From assembly GCA_964551475.1 (NCBI GenBank), contig CAZKCI010000043.1, forward strand, positions 14,280-78,279: DNA of 64,000 nt. The letters are read 5' to 3'. Shown piece by piece: positions 1-7,916 of this stretch (position 1 is the stretch's first letter; each line of letters opens with the position of its first letter). The notes beneath the pieces were generated by a model. The model saw nothing but the letters and a program-made list of their open reading frames with translations. It was not told the origin of the DNA and searched no databases. A program made the translations under genes and the position numbers. The stretch is from CAZKCI01 sp964551475. GTDB lineage: Bacteria > Auribacterota > Erginobacteria > Erginobacterales > CAZKCI01.

Positions 1-1152
1 CAGAGCGCGATCGCCGGAGGGTCCGATGACGGACGCCTCTATTACGAGCTCGGCTACTGCCGGAAGGCGGAAGGGGATCCTGTTTCGGCCGCTGACTACT
101 TTCGGAAGGCGATCGACCGCCTCTCCGTCCAGGCGCCCTCCCACCTCTATCTCTTCAACGCCCATTATCTTCTGGGGTCCATCCTGGAGGAGCAGGGGGA
201 CAACGCCGGGGCGCTCGCCGAATTCGACCGGGCGCTCATTCTGCGCCCCGACACTGCCACCCTGCGCTACCGGAAGGCGATTATCTATCGGGAGCAGGGC
301 AAGATCGACGAGGCCGTCTCCGAAATCGAGGCCGCCCTCAAAGCCGACCCCGCGCTTCCGCCGGCCAACTATCTCCTCGGCCTTCTCCGCCTGGAGAAAG
401 AGGACTGGGCCGGCGCCCGGGGCTATTTCGAGAAGGCCGCGGCGGGGAACGCGGAGGTCGCCTCCTCGCGCTACTGCCTGGGCTACATCGCCTTCCGGGA
501 GGGCCGGACCGATGACGCGGTCGCCTCCTACCGGGCGGCCCTGGCGGCCGATGCGAACCAGAAGGAAGCGCGGATCGCCCTGGGCAACATCGCCTATGAG
601 CAGGAGAAGCTCCCCGAGGCCGAGGAGCAGTTCCGGGCCCTGTCGGCGCGGGAGCCGAACAACGCCCGCTGGCACTACAACCTGGGCGTGATCTACCGGG
701 ACCAGGAGAAGCTCGACCTCTCGGAGGGTGAGCTCGCCCGGGCCAAAGAACTCGACCCGAACCTGGCCTTCCGCAAGGAAGTCCCCGGGGGACTCAAGGG
801 ATTGAGCGGCCAGGCCGCCCGCCTCTACGCCGAAGGGAAGAAAGAGGAGGCGGCCCGCCTTTACCGGCAGGCCCTGCTCGAAGATCCCTTCTACCTGCCC
901 GCCCGCTACAACCTCGCCGTCGTCTACGCCGATCTCGGCCAGAACGGCCCGGCCGTCCGCGAGTACGGCCGGGTGATCCGGATCGAGCCGGACTACGCCC
1001 CCGCTCATCTCAACCGGGGGATCCTGCTCTACCGGAAGAACCGCCGCTCCGGCGATGCCGCCTACCACTTCCGCAAGTATCTGGACCTGGAGCCGAAAAA
1101 CCCGCAAGCGGAATTGATCAAGATCTACCTGCACGAGATCCAGGGTTGGTAA
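1..1152 (+). CDS. TPR-repeat protein, 5' end outside the window
   Basis: The reading frame is open from base 1 to the TAA at 1150-1152, giving 383 visible residues with no start in view, so the gene is cut by the window edge. The protein is almost entirely tetratricopeptide repeats: about eight to nine 34-residue units with the usual pattern (for example A-x-LGxIAYEQEKLPEAEEQF and AxYNLAVVYADLGQ). TPR arrays are scaffolds for protein-protein contacts, so no enzymatic role can be read from this part; an N-terminal domain may lie upstream. Codon third positions are strongly G/C, which supports this frame over the overlapping open frames. It ends 18 bases before an inverted repeat that probably closes the transcript. 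Confidence 0.9.
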   Translation, partial: QSAIAGGSDDGRLYYELGYCRKAEGDPVSAADYFRKAIDRLSVQAPSHLYLFNAHYLLGSILEEQGDNAGALAEFDRALILRPDTATLRYRKAIIYREQGKIDEAVSEIEAALKADPALPPANYLLGLLRLEKEDWAGARGYFEKAAAGNAEVASSRYCLGYIAFREGRTDDAVASYRAALAADANQKEARIALGNIAYEQEKLPEAEEQFRALSAREPNNARWHYNLGVIYRDQEKLDLSEGELARAKELDPNLAFRKEVPGGLKGLSGQAARLYAEGKKEEAARLYRQALLEDPFYLPARYNLAVVYADLGQNGPAVREYGRVIRIEPDYAPAHLNRGILLYRKNRRSGDAAYHFRKYLDLEPKNPQAELIKIYLHEIQGW

Positions 1153-1170
1153 AAGGCGGATCGGGTTCTC

Positions 1171-1243
1171 AGGTTCACGGTTCAGCGGTTCAACGGTTGG
1201 CCGGACAGCCCGGCTAACCGTGAACCGCTGAACCGTTGAACTT
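1171..1243. repeat. Inverted repeat, GGTTCAGCGGTTCAACGGTT type
   Basis: The left arm carries the word GGTTCA three times at 8-9 base steps and the right arm carries the complement (TGAACCGCTGAACCGTTGAA), with a short GC loop between. It lies between the convergent TPR and nuclease genes and could form a bidirectional terminator-like hairpin. It is one of many periodic inverted-repeat families in this window. Confidence 0.8.
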
Positions 1244-1270
1244 TTAAACCCGATCTGAGTAACTACTCCC

Positions 1271-2983
1271 TCATTCATACTCCATCGAGCGGATCTTTTC
1301 GTCGGAGAGGATCTCCGGCTGCAGGGGGCAGTTCTCCAGGTAATCGCAGGAGCGGCAGTATTTGTTCTTGCGGGCCGGGAAGTAGCGGCATTCGCCCTCG
1401 GCGGCCTGGTGCTCCTCCCGATGGCGCCGGATGTTCTCCTTCATCTCCGCCGCCACGGCGTCGATGGCGGCCGTCACCTGGGGAATGTCCGAATTTCGGC
1501 GGACGGTGACGGCCTTGGCGTCGAACTTCATCATGAAGAGGGCGAGCTGGGAGATCTTGAGCTGGAGCATGGTCTCGGCCGCCCAGAAGTAGATGGTCAG
1601 CTGGTCGTCGCCGTCGAGCTCGGCCTGGGAGCGCCTGGTCGGCTCGGTCTTGTAGTCGACGATCTCGAAAGACCCGTCATCCCGCCGGTCGATCCGGTCG
1701 ATGTAGCCGGTCATCACCACGTTCTTCCCCAGGGGCAGTTCGAAGTACTCCTCCACCGAGTAGGCGGGGCGGTAGCCGGTCTTGGCCACGAAGGAGGCGT
1801 GGAATTTCTTGATCATCTCCACGCCGTGCCGGTGATAGGAGCGGGCCTCCTCCTGGTCGCGGTAGCCGGCCGGGTGCTTTTTGAAGACCTGGTCCCAGAG
1901 CTCCAGGAGGTAGGGGAGGGAGGATTTTTTCCGCCCGCGGGGATCGTAGAAGATCTCCATCGCCTCGTGCATGGCCGAGCCGAAGGAGAAGAAGGGGCGG
2001 GGCTGGAGGCCGATCCCGTCCAGGTAGACCTTTTTCCAGGCGCGGGGGCAGCGCTTGTAGGAAGAGAGCTTGGAATAGCTCAGGCGGATGCGCTCGTGGT
2101 AGGCGTCGGCGCTGTCGGAGCAGAAGGAGCGGGGCTTGGCCGGCCAGGCCGGGCAGGCCTCCAGGAACTCGCAGGTGGAGCAGAGAGGCCCCTTCTCGGC
2201 CAGGGAGAGGGGGTCTCCGGGGTCGGCGGCCACGGTGCGGTGGACGGGGACGACCCGGCCCAGGAGATCGACCATCCCCTCCATGGTCCGGGTAAAAGGC
2301 CCCCGGGGGCGGGAGAGGCGCTGGATGCTCTCCACCGTCTCTGAGACGGAGCGAAGGACGGCCTTGATGTCGGCGGGGGAGGGGGTGGTGCTGATCTTGC
2401 GGTTCTGGCGCAGGAAATAGAAGCTGACCTTGGAGACCCGCCCGGAGAAGCGCTTATGGGCGTTGGCGCCCTGGAAGAGAAGGACCGCCTGGAGATCGTG
2501 GGCGAGAGAGGCGGCCTCGGTCACGTTCTTTCCGGTCTTGTATTTGATCGCTTCGTAGGTGCCGTCGGGCAGGAGATCGACCCGGTCCGCCCGGGTGGAG
2601 AGGGACCAGGCCTTGGTGGAGACGTTGAGGAGCACGCCGATGTAGACGGGGTTGGGCTTCTCCCGGGCGAAATCGCGGTAGAACCCCTGGAGAATCCCCT
2701 CGGCCATCTCGCGGTGGTGGCGCTCCTCCGCCTCGTCGGTGTAGCCCGCCCGCTCCCAATTGCGCTGGAGAAGCTCCAGGAGCTTCGCTTCGGTCGGCAG
2801 GTCCTTGATCCCCTCCTGGTGAAAACGCTCGAGAGCGGCGGTCAGCGACTTATAGAAGCTCAATCCCGCCCCCGAGCGGGGGGCGGGGGCCACTTTGTCC
2901 ACCGCGCTCATTTTATATTTGAGCGGGCACTGCAGATAGCTGTTGAGCGAGCTGAAGGAGACTTTCAAGGGAGCGGGCGGCAT
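1271..2983 (-). CDS. Tandem PD-(D/E)XK (RecB/Cas4-like) nuclease-family protein
   Basis: 570 residues from the ATG at 2983. The frame is open further upstream, but that part is encoded by an inverted repeat, so I do not include it. Two RecB-family nuclease modules are visible, each opening with an FSSLNSYLQCP- or YSKLSSYKRCP-type segment and each followed by a cysteine cluster (CSTCEFLEAC near residues 267-277; CRSCDYLENC near 542-552, with another Cys near 531). The second module keeps the whole active site: GYIDRID, then EIVDYKT near 443-449, then QLTIYFWA. The first reads EAIKYKTGK near 146, with Lys where the metal-binding Asp should be, so it is probably catalytically dead. Cysteine clusters of this sort bind a 4Fe-4S centre in AddB and Cas4. 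A DNA-repair or processing nuclease is likely. No helicase, cas gene or addA neighbour is present. Confidence 0.85.
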   Translation of the reverse strand: MPPAPLKVSFSSLNSYLQCPLKYKMSAVDKVAPAPRSGAGLSFYKSLTAALERFHQEGIKDLPTEAKLLELLQRNWERAGYTDEAEERHHREMAEGILQGFYRDFAREKPNPVYIGVLLNVSTKAWSLSTRADRVDLLPDGTYEAIKYKTGKNVTEAASLAHDLQAVLLFQGANAHKRFSGRVSKVSFYFLRQNRKISTTPSPADIKAVLRSVSETVESIQRLSRPRGPFTRTMEGMVDLLGRVVPVHRTVAADPGDPLSLAEKGPLCSTCEFLEACPAWPAKPRSFCSDSADAYHERIRLSYSKLSSYKRCPRAWKKVYLDGIGLQPRPFFSFGSAMHEAMEIFYDPRGRKKSSLPYLLELWDQVFKKHPAGYRDQEEARSYHRHGVEMIKKFHASFVAKTGYRPAYSVEEYFELPLGKNVVMTGYIDRIDRRDDGSFEIVDYKTEPTRRSQAELDGDDQLTIYFWAAETMLQLKISQLALFMMKFDAKAVTVRRNSDIPQVTAAIDAVAAEMKENIRRHREEHQAAEGECRYFPARKNKYCRSCDYLENCPLQPEILSDEKIRSMEYE

Positions 2984-3036
2984 GGTGTCCTCCGTGGGCT
3001 GAGATGTTTGACGACCGGCTATTGTATCATCCCAGC

Positions 3037-3119
3037 GCTCCATTACTCCAGTACTCCATCGCCCCGCCAGGCAGGGGGAAGATGGAGCATGGGAGTGATG
3101 GAGTATTGGAGTAATGGGG
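3037..3119. repeat. ACTCCA-type inverted repeat, copy 1
   Basis: The left arm reads CTCCATTACTCCAGTACTCCA; the right arm has the complement (GGAGTATTGGAGTAATGG). The word recurs every 8-9 bases. It sits between the divergent nuclease and peptidase genes. Four further copies lie at 4328, 7090, 25158 and 32174. Confidence 0.9.
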
Positions 3120-3143
3120 CTGTATGCTACAATTGAATTTGAA

Positions 3144-4307
3144 ATGAAAGCGACTATGGCGATCATGGTCCTGGCGCTTCTCTCCGGGGAGGCGCCGTCC
3201 GTCAACGCCGCTTCCTCCTGGGGCGATCTTTCCAACCGGGCGGCGGGGGAGGGGGACTACGCCCGCGCCCTGGACTATCTCTCCCGCCTGGAGATCGCCT
3301 CTCCGGGCGACCCTCTTCTCCGGTCGCGCCAAGGCGAGCTTCTCGCCGCTTACGGCATCTCCCTGTACCGCCAGAAAAAACTGATCGAAGCGGAGTCCGC
3401 ATTGCGCGACGCTCTCGCCATCAATCCCCGCAACCCCGACGCCCTCAAGGCCCTGGGCTATGTCGCCTATGACTCCCAGAACCTGGCCGAGGCGGAATCG
3501 CTCTGGCGCGAATCCCTCTCCCGGCGCCCCGATCCGGACCTGGAGGAGCAGCTCAAACGACTGGTCAAGGAGGCTATTGTGGAAAACGGCCTCTCCCCGT
3601 CGCGCGCGGCCAATTTCGAGCTGCGTTTCCAGCCGGGAGCGCCGGAGTATAATATCTACGACATTCAGGACTTCCTTCTGGAAGCCCAGCGCGAGGTGGG
3701 CAAGGATTACATGTATTACCCCTCCCGGCCGATCGTCGTCATCATGTATACCCGCCCGGAGTTCGACTCCCTCCGGGCTTCCCCCGCCTGGCTCGGCGGC
3801 ATGTATGACGGCAAGATCCGCCTGCCGGTTCCTGAAGGCGGCTTGGTGCCTTCGGATTTCAAAAAAATTCTCTGGCACGAGTACACGCACGCGCTTCTTC
3901 ACGACCTGGCGGGGAACCGATGCCCCCGCTGGCTGCAGGAGGGCCTGGCCCAGTATGAAGAGGCCAAGATCGATCCCCCCGCTCTGGACCGCCTGGAGGC
4001 GGCCGGGAGAAGGGGGGAGATCATCCCGTTTTCCGCGCTCAGCTCCTCGCTGGAAATGGGCAACCGGCCGGAAACGGCAGCCTTGGCCTACGCCGAGGCC
4101 TATTCCCTGGTCGATCATATCGTGGAGACCTACGGATTTTTCCGGATCGCTCAGGTTCTCCAACGCCTGAGCCGGGGGGAGGAATGGGGGTCGGCCTTTC
4201 GGGCGGAAATCGGCCGCGGCGCGGAAGAAGTCTTCTCCGAGTGGAGGGAGGGAATGGAGGCGGTGTGGGCGAAGGGGATGGCCGAGCCATCGGGCGAGTC
4301 GCAATGA
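3144..4307 (+). CDS. Secreted TPR / peptidase MA-like (HEXXH) protein
   Basis: 387 residues from the ATG at 3144; an in-frame ATG at 3114 lies in the preceding repeat and is less likely. A signal peptide is visible (MKATMAIMVLALLSG...VNA), followed by about three TPR-like helical pairs (residues ~30-130). The C-terminal half is a zinc peptidase domain of the peptidase MA / M61-like group: HEYTH at 245-249 and a probable third ligand Glu266 in WLQEGLAQYEE. This TPR plus peptidase-MA layout occurs in secreted proteins of many environmental bacteria; substrates are not established. The stop codon overlaps the next start (ATGATGA), so it is the first gene of a translationally coupled run with the HEAT lipoprotein and the kinase-like gene. 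Confidence 0.85.
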   Translation: MKATMAIMVLALLSGEAPSVNAASSWGDLSNRAAGEGDYARALDYLSRLEIASPGDPLLRSRQGELLAAYGISLYRQKKLIEAESALRDALAINPRNPDALKALGYVAYDSQNLAEAESLWRESLSRRPDPDLEEQLKRLVKEAIVENGLSPSRAANFELRFQPGAPEYNIYDIQDFLLEAQREVGKDYMYYPSRPIVVIMYTRPEFDSLRASPAWLGGMYDGKIRLPVPEGGLVPSDFKKILWHEYTHALLHDLAGNRCPRWLQEGLAQYEEAKIDPPALDRLEAAGRRGEIIPFSALSSSLEMGNRPETAALAYAEAYSLVDHIVETYGFFRIAQVLQRLSRGEEWGSAFRAEIGRGAEEVFSEWREGMEAVWAKGMAEPSGESQ

Positions 4308-5068
4308 TGAGAGACGGGGCAAACAGGGGAGTACTGGAATACTGGAGTAGAGGGGCACTGGAGTATTGGAGTAATGGAGTGCTGGGGCCTGGCCGCAACA
4401 GTACTCCATTACTCCGATACTCCATTACTCCTTTCCCATCGCTGGCCCTGGCGGGCTTTCTGCTGGCGCTCCTCCCGGCGCTGGTCGGCTGCCGGCGGGA
4501 GCAGACCGGCCGTCCGGGCCTCTCCTCGGCCGAGCAGGCGGCCCTGGCCGCCATGACCGACGGCAATCCCTATGTGCGGGGGCGGGGGGCGGCCGCCGCG
4601 GCGGAGACGGAGAGCCTCCGCCTTCTTCCCGACCTGCGCGCCGCCGCCGTCTCCGATCCCCACTGGTTCGTCCGCTACCGGGCGCTGGCCGCCCTGCGCC
4701 GTCTCCGGGACCGCTCTTCTCTGGGGATCTTCCTGGAGCGATTGGACGATCCCGACCCCTCGGTCCGTTTCCAAGCCCTGGAGGGGACGGCCGACCTGGG
4801 GAATTATTCCCAGATTCCCCGGGTCACGCAAAAGCTCTCCGATCCCGACGCCTACGTTCGCGCGGCGGCCGCTTTCGCTCTGGGGCGCCTCCGGGTGGCG
4901 GAGGCGGTTCCTTCGCTGATCCTGGCTCTGGCCCGGGACGATCGGGAAGTGGTGCGCCGGGAGGCCTATCTGGCCCTGAAAAAGATCACCGGCAAGGATC
5001 TCTCCCGGCGCCCCGAGGAATGGGACCGCTGGTGGAAGGAGCGGGCGGAGAGGGGAGGGGGGGAGTGA
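4304..5068 (+). CDS. HEAT-repeat lipoprotein with a repeat element inside its 5' end
   Basis: 254 residues if translation starts at the ATG overlapping the upstream stop; a GTG at 4379 would give 229 residues. The lipoprotein signal (LALAGFLLALLPALVGC) ends in a lipobox Cys, followed by about 190 residues of HEAT-type helical pairs (DPDPSVRFQALEGTADLG, DPDAYVRAAAAFALGRL), typical of protein-protein scaffolds. From the ATG start, the first ~45 residues are encoded by an ACTCCA inverted repeat (LEYWSRGALEYWSNG, then the other arm). That stretch is unlike a natural n-region, so either the GTG start is used or the signal has been lengthened by the insertion. The stop TGA overlaps the GTG start of the kinase-like gene. 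Confidence 0.85.
   Translation: MMRDGANRGVLEYWSRGALEYWSNGVLGPGRNSTPLLRYSITPFPSLALAGFLLALLPALVGCRREQTGRPGLSSAEQAALAAMTDGNPYVRGRGAAAAAETESLRLLPDLRAAAVSDPHWFVRYRALAALRRLRDRSSLGIFLERLDDPDPSVRFQALEGTADLGNYSQIPRVTQKLSDPDAYVRAAAAFALGRLRVAEAVPSLILALARDDREVVRREAYLALKKITGKDLSRRPEEWDRWWKERAERGGGE
4328..4432. repeat. ACTCCA-type inverted repeat, copy 2, inside a coding sequence
   Basis: The GGAGTACTGGAATACTGGAG arm and its complement lie entirely within the 5' part of the HEAT lipoprotein frame without breaking it. All other copies of this family lie outside genes or at gene edges. Confidence 0.9.
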
Positions 5069-5949
5069 AGACCGCTCTGATCGTCAACCCGGTTTCCGGA
5101 AGGATCCGATACCCCGAGCAGATCGAGTGGCTGAAGAAGGAGCTCTCCCGCCGGGGATCCCGGATTGACGTCAAGCTCACCCGAGGCCCCCTGGAAGGGA
5201 TCCGGCTGGCCCGAGAGGCGGCGGGGGAGGGGGCCGGCCTGGTGGTGGCGGTGGGAGGCGACGGGACGCTGAACGAGGTGATCAACGGCATCGCCGGAAC
5301 CGCGGCCTGTCTGGGGATCGTGCCCCTGGGATGGCGCAACGTGCTCGCCCGCGAGCTCAAGATTCCGACGCGGCTGACCGGAGCGCTGGAGGTTCTCACC
5401 GGGGGGAACGTAAGGCGGATCGACCTCGGGCAAGCCAACGACCGCTGGTTCGCCCTGATGGCCGGCGTCGGACTCGACGGAGAAGCCGTTCGCACCGTGA
5501 ACTACGCCATGAAAAAGCGCCTGGGCGGCTATGCCTACCAGTGGGCGGGAGTGCAGGCCCTCTTTCGCTTCCGGCCGTCCGCCTTCACCGTCCGCATCGA
5601 CGGGGGCCGCCTCCTCACCGGCCATTCCGCCATCGTGTCCAATGCCCGTTATTACGGCGGGAAGCACCGAATCGCCCCCGCCGCCCGCATCGACGACGGG
5701 CTCCTGGATCTGTGCCTGTTCAAACGGGGCGGCCGCCTCGACTATCTCCGTTATTTTATGGGTGTGATCGGAGGCCTGCACCACCGTTATCGTGACGTCG
5801 CTATCGTCAGCCTGCGGGAGATGGAGATACCGGAGGCGGGCATCCCCGTCCATGCCGACGGAGATTTCATCGGTTACACCCCCTTGGCGGTCAGGATCCG
5901 GCGCCGGGGCCTCTCGGTGGCGGCGCCTCCGCCCGCCGGCGTCGAATAA
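5065..5949 (+). CDS. Diacylglycerol/sphingosine kinase-family protein
   Basis: 294 residues from the GTG at 5065, which overlaps the upstream stop (GTGA) and is preceded by a strong purine-rich ribosome site. The N-terminal half is a DAGK catalytic domain: ALIVNPVSGR at the start and VGGDGTLNEVINGI at ~64-76, the nucleotide-binding signature. The next motif, normally PLGTxN, is PLGWRN here (Trp90-Arg91 replace the usual Thr and small residue). The C-terminal half matches the beta-sandwich lid (GVGLDGEAV; a late HADGDFIG). Family members phosphorylate lipid hydroxyls such as diacylglycerol or undecaprenol. Coupling to a lipoprotein and an ECF sigma factor suggests an envelope lipid role; this is inference. 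Confidence 0.88.
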   Translation: MKTALIVNPVSGRIRYPEQIEWLKKELSRRGSRIDVKLTRGPLEGIRLAREAAGEGAGLVVAVGGDGTLNEVINGIAGTAACLGIVPLGWRNVLARELKIPTRLTGALEVLTGGNVRRIDLGQANDRWFALMAGVGLDGEAVRTVNYAMKKRLGGYAYQWAGVQALFRFRPSAFTVRIDGGRLLTGHSAIVSNARYYGGKHRIAPAARIDDGLLDLCLFKRGGRLDYLRYFMGVIGGLHHRYRDVAIVSLREMEIPEAGIPVHADGDFIGYTPLAVRIRRRGLSVAAPPPAGVE

Positions 5950-5975
5950 AACCGCCCCTCCGAGCGTCCAACTCA

Positions 5976-6575
5976 GTGAACGACAGCCCGCCAACCCCCG
6001 ATCCCCGCGGCGAGGATCTTGAGCTGATCCGGCGCTGTCGGGAAGGGGATAGCAACGCTTTTCGGGGCGTGGTCGAGCGCTATCAGGAGCGGATCCGGCT
6101 GCTGATCTACGGGATCGTCTTCGATCGTCATCTGGCGGAAGACCTGGCCCAGGAGGCTTTTATCAAGGCCTGGCAGGCGCTGCCGCGGTTCAAGGGGGAA
6201 TCGACGATATTCACCTGGCTCTATCGGATCGCGGTCAACCTGGCGCTGGATGACAAACGGCGAAAACAGCGCTCTCCCCTGGAGAGCCTGGACGATATCC
6301 CGGAAGCGGGAACGGAGCTGCCCCAGAGCGCCCGTCTCCGCCCGGACCGGCAGGCCCAGTCCGAGGAGATGAGATCAGCGTTGCGCCGGGGCATGGAAGG
6401 GCTGAGCGACGCCCATCGAACGGTGCTGATTCTGAGGGAGTGGGAGGGTCTTTCCTATCAGGAGATCGCCGCGGCCACCGGGTCATCCTCGGGAACGGTG
6501 ATGTCGCGCCTCTTCTACGCCCGGGAAAAGATGCGGGAGCAGATGGAAAAATATTTTCGGGGAGAAAAAACATGA
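5976..6575 (+). CDS. ECF-type RNA polymerase sigma factor
   Basis: 199 residues from a GTG 26 bases after the kinase-like gene. Region 2 is clear (HLAEDLAQEAFIKAWQALPRF, then STIFTWLYRIAVNLALDDKRR), and so is region 4 (LSYQEIAAATGSSSGTVMSRLFYAREKM, a helix-turn-helix for the -35 element). Regions 3.0-3.1 are absent, as expected for the ECF (group 4) class. The stop overlaps the start of the anti-sigma gene (ACATGA), the usual arrangement for a sigma factor held by its own anti-sigma factor. The signal sensed is unknown; upstream neighbours point to the cell envelope. Confidence 0.95.
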   Translation: MNDSPPTPDPRGEDLELIRRCREGDSNAFRGVVERYQERIRLLIYGIVFDRHLAEDLAQEAFIKAWQALPRFKGESTIFTWLYRIAVNLALDDKRRKQRSPLESLDDIPEAGTELPQSARLRPDRQAQSEEMRSALRRGMEGLSDAHRTVLILREWEGLSYQEIAAATGSSSGTVMSRLFYAREKMREQMEKYFRGEKT

Positions 6576-7066
6576 CCGCCGACATAAGACACTGCCGTCA
6601 TCTGCGCGGGTTGCTCTCGGCCTTCGCCGACGGAGAGCTCCCGCCGGAACGGGCGGAGGAGATCACGGCCCATCTCTCCCGATGCCCTGACTGCTCCCGG
6701 ATCGTCTCCGATTACGGACGCCTCACCCGCGGGCTCCGGGAGTGGGCCGACGGGGTCCGGCGGGAACCGGCCGGCCCTCCGCTCTGGCCGGCCGTGGTCC
6801 GGGGGATCGAATCCGCCGTCTCGCCGAGGACGGAACGGTCAGTCTGGCGGAGGATTTTCTCCTGGCCCCAGCCGCTTTGGATCGGCGGCGTCGCGGCCGC
6901 GGCGGCATTGGCCATCGCCCTGGTCCTTCCGTCATGGCGCGGGGGAGGGGCCGGCGCCCTCCCGTCCCAGTATTGCCGGATCAATTCGATCGCCGCCCAT
7001 GACCGCCAGGTCACGATTTTCCAGGACAGCGAGGACGGTTTCACCGTCATTTGGCTGGGGAAGTGA
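6572..7066 (+). CDS. Membrane anti-sigma factor with zinc-binding zf-HC2 domain
   Basis: 164 residues, starting at an ATG that overlaps the sigma factor stop. The N-terminus holds the zinc anti-sigma signature HxxxCxxC (His34, Cys38, Cys41, in HLSRCPDC), with an upstream His/Cys pair at 7-8 that may add the fourth ligand. One transmembrane helix follows at ~102-120 (WIGGVAAAAALAIALVL), then a short extracytoplasmic tail of about 40 residues. This is the standard single-pass anti-sigma architecture: the cytoplasmic domain binds the ECF sigma factor and release follows proteolysis or redox change. The last 25 residues (VTIFQDSEDGFTVIWLG) resemble a short beta hairpin conserved in related anti-sigma proteins. 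Confidence 0.9.
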   Translation: MTADIRHCRHLRGLLSAFADGELPPERAEEITAHLSRCPDCSRIVSDYGRLTRGLREWADGVRREPAGPPLWPAVVRGIESAVSPRTERSVWRRIFSWPQPLWIGGVAAAAALAIALVLPSWRGGGAGALPSQYCRINSIAAHDRQVTIFQDSEDGFTVIWLGK

Positions 7067-7089
7067 TCCCGGATGATATATCTTGCCCG

Positions 7090-7168
7090 CCATACTCCAT
7101 CACTCCAGTACTCCATTACTCCGTCCAGACAAGAGGAGTATGGGAGTGTTGGAGTACTGGAGTATTGG
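7090..7168. repeat. ACTCCA-type inverted repeat, copy 3
   Basis: Left arm ATACTCCATCACTCCAGTACT, right arm with the complementary word GGAGTACTGGAGTATTGG. It lies between the anti-sigma gene and the secreted-protein gene, so it may separate the last gene from the sigma operon or stabilise upstream mRNA. Confidence 0.9.
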
Positions 7169-7217
7169 GTTGACGGATTGTCCACATAGAACCGACACCG
7201 GAGGCTAGACACCGACC

Positions 7218-7682
7218 ATGCGCCAGAAATCGCTGATATTTACAGCATTGTTTCTCCCGATCTTTTTCGCGGCGGTCGTCCCATCCGCCCGCGCCGGCGA
7301 CGATTCGGTCACCCTTCTGATCGATGTCCTGGAAGCTTCCGATCAGCCGGGCCAGATCGATCCCGGCCTGGCCTACATTCGAGAGCAGATCCGGCGGGCG
7401 CCGTTTCGCTATCAGCGCTACCGGACACTGGCCTCAGCTTCCCGCACCGTCCCCATGGGCAAGAGCGATACGCTGGTATTCCTTGTCCCCGAAGAGTTCA
7501 TCGTGGAGATCACACCCCAGAAAGCCGATGCCCGCACCATTCAGGTGGCTCTGCGCATCCGGCAGAAGAAGAAAGCTATCCTGGACACCAGCCTCTCGCT
7601 GGCCCGCGGCGGGACGGTGATGATCGGCGGGCCGTCTACCGAGCATTCCGCGATCATGTTCGCGGTCTCGGAAGGTTTGTAA
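7218..7682 (+). CDS. Small secreted protein of unknown function
   Basis: 154 residues. The signal peptide is clear (MRQKSLIFTALFLPIFFAAVVPSARA, then GDD). The mature part has a conserved-looking beta-rich C-terminal segment (IQVALRIRQKKKAILDTSLSLARGGTVMIGGPS...IMFAVSEG). The TSLSL-x-GGTVMIGG pattern resembles the last strands of secretin-type or related periplasmic domains, where a GxT-x-xIGG turn is common, but no pore-forming region is present. It follows the ECF sigma/anti-sigma pair and could be a target or partner of that system. I do not recognise a named family. Confidence 0.75.
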   Translation: MRQKSLIFTALFLPIFFAAVVPSARAGDDSVTLLIDVLEASDQPGQIDPGLAYIREQIRRAPFRYQRYRTLASASRTVPMGKSDTLVFLVPEEFIVEITPQKADARTIQVALRIRQKKKAILDTSLSLARGGTVMIGGPSTEHSAIMFAVSEGL

Positions 7683-7698
7683 GGGCAGGGACCAGAAC

Positions 7699-7872
7699 GG
7701 TATGGACGAGATGGACTCAATGGACGAAATGGACGGCAAAGAAGCCGGGAACCGGTGTCCATTACGTCCATATCGTCCATAACGATCTGCCTTGAAGCTC
7801 CGACCTTTAGAGAAATCCGCCCTCAGACTCCTGCTTTCGTCCATCTAGTCAATAGCGTCCATTTCGTCCATT
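7699..7872. repeat. GTCCAT-type inverted repeat, copy 1, plus a third half-arm
   Basis: The left arm repeats ATGGAC every 9-10 bases (TATGGACGAGATGGACTCAA); the right arm repeats GTCCAT (GTCCATTACGTCCATATCGT). A further arm of the same word lies at 7838-7872. The gap from 7683 to 8109 holds this repeat, one DnaA-box match, a perfect hairpin, and no gene that I can support. Confidence 0.9.
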
Positions 7873-7898
7873 TTTTTCCCACCGGTATTTCCCACAGG

Positions 7899-7907
7899 TT
7901 ATCCACA
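7899..7907 (+). promoter_or_regulatory. Consensus DnaA-box match TTATCCACA
   Basis: This is an exact match to TTATNCACA in the 427-base gap between the secreted protein and the HTH gene, nine bases before a perfect hairpin. Nearby CCCACAGG and CCCCACATC are weaker look-alikes. A single box without dnaA, dnaN, gidA or an AT-rich unwinding region is not enough to call an origin. Confidence 0.4.
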
Positions 7908-7916
7908 GACTCCCCA

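Noticed and set aside
26..691. Long plus-strand open frame rich in Arg, Pro and Ser at the window start
   Set aside because: Shadow of the TPR gene; the frame beginning at base 1 encodes clear tetratricopeptide repeats across the same bases.
1409..2344. 311-codon plus-strand open frame opposite the nuclease gene
   Set aside because: Antisense of a high-GC gene; no domain is recognisable and the minus-strand frame has conserved nuclease motifs.
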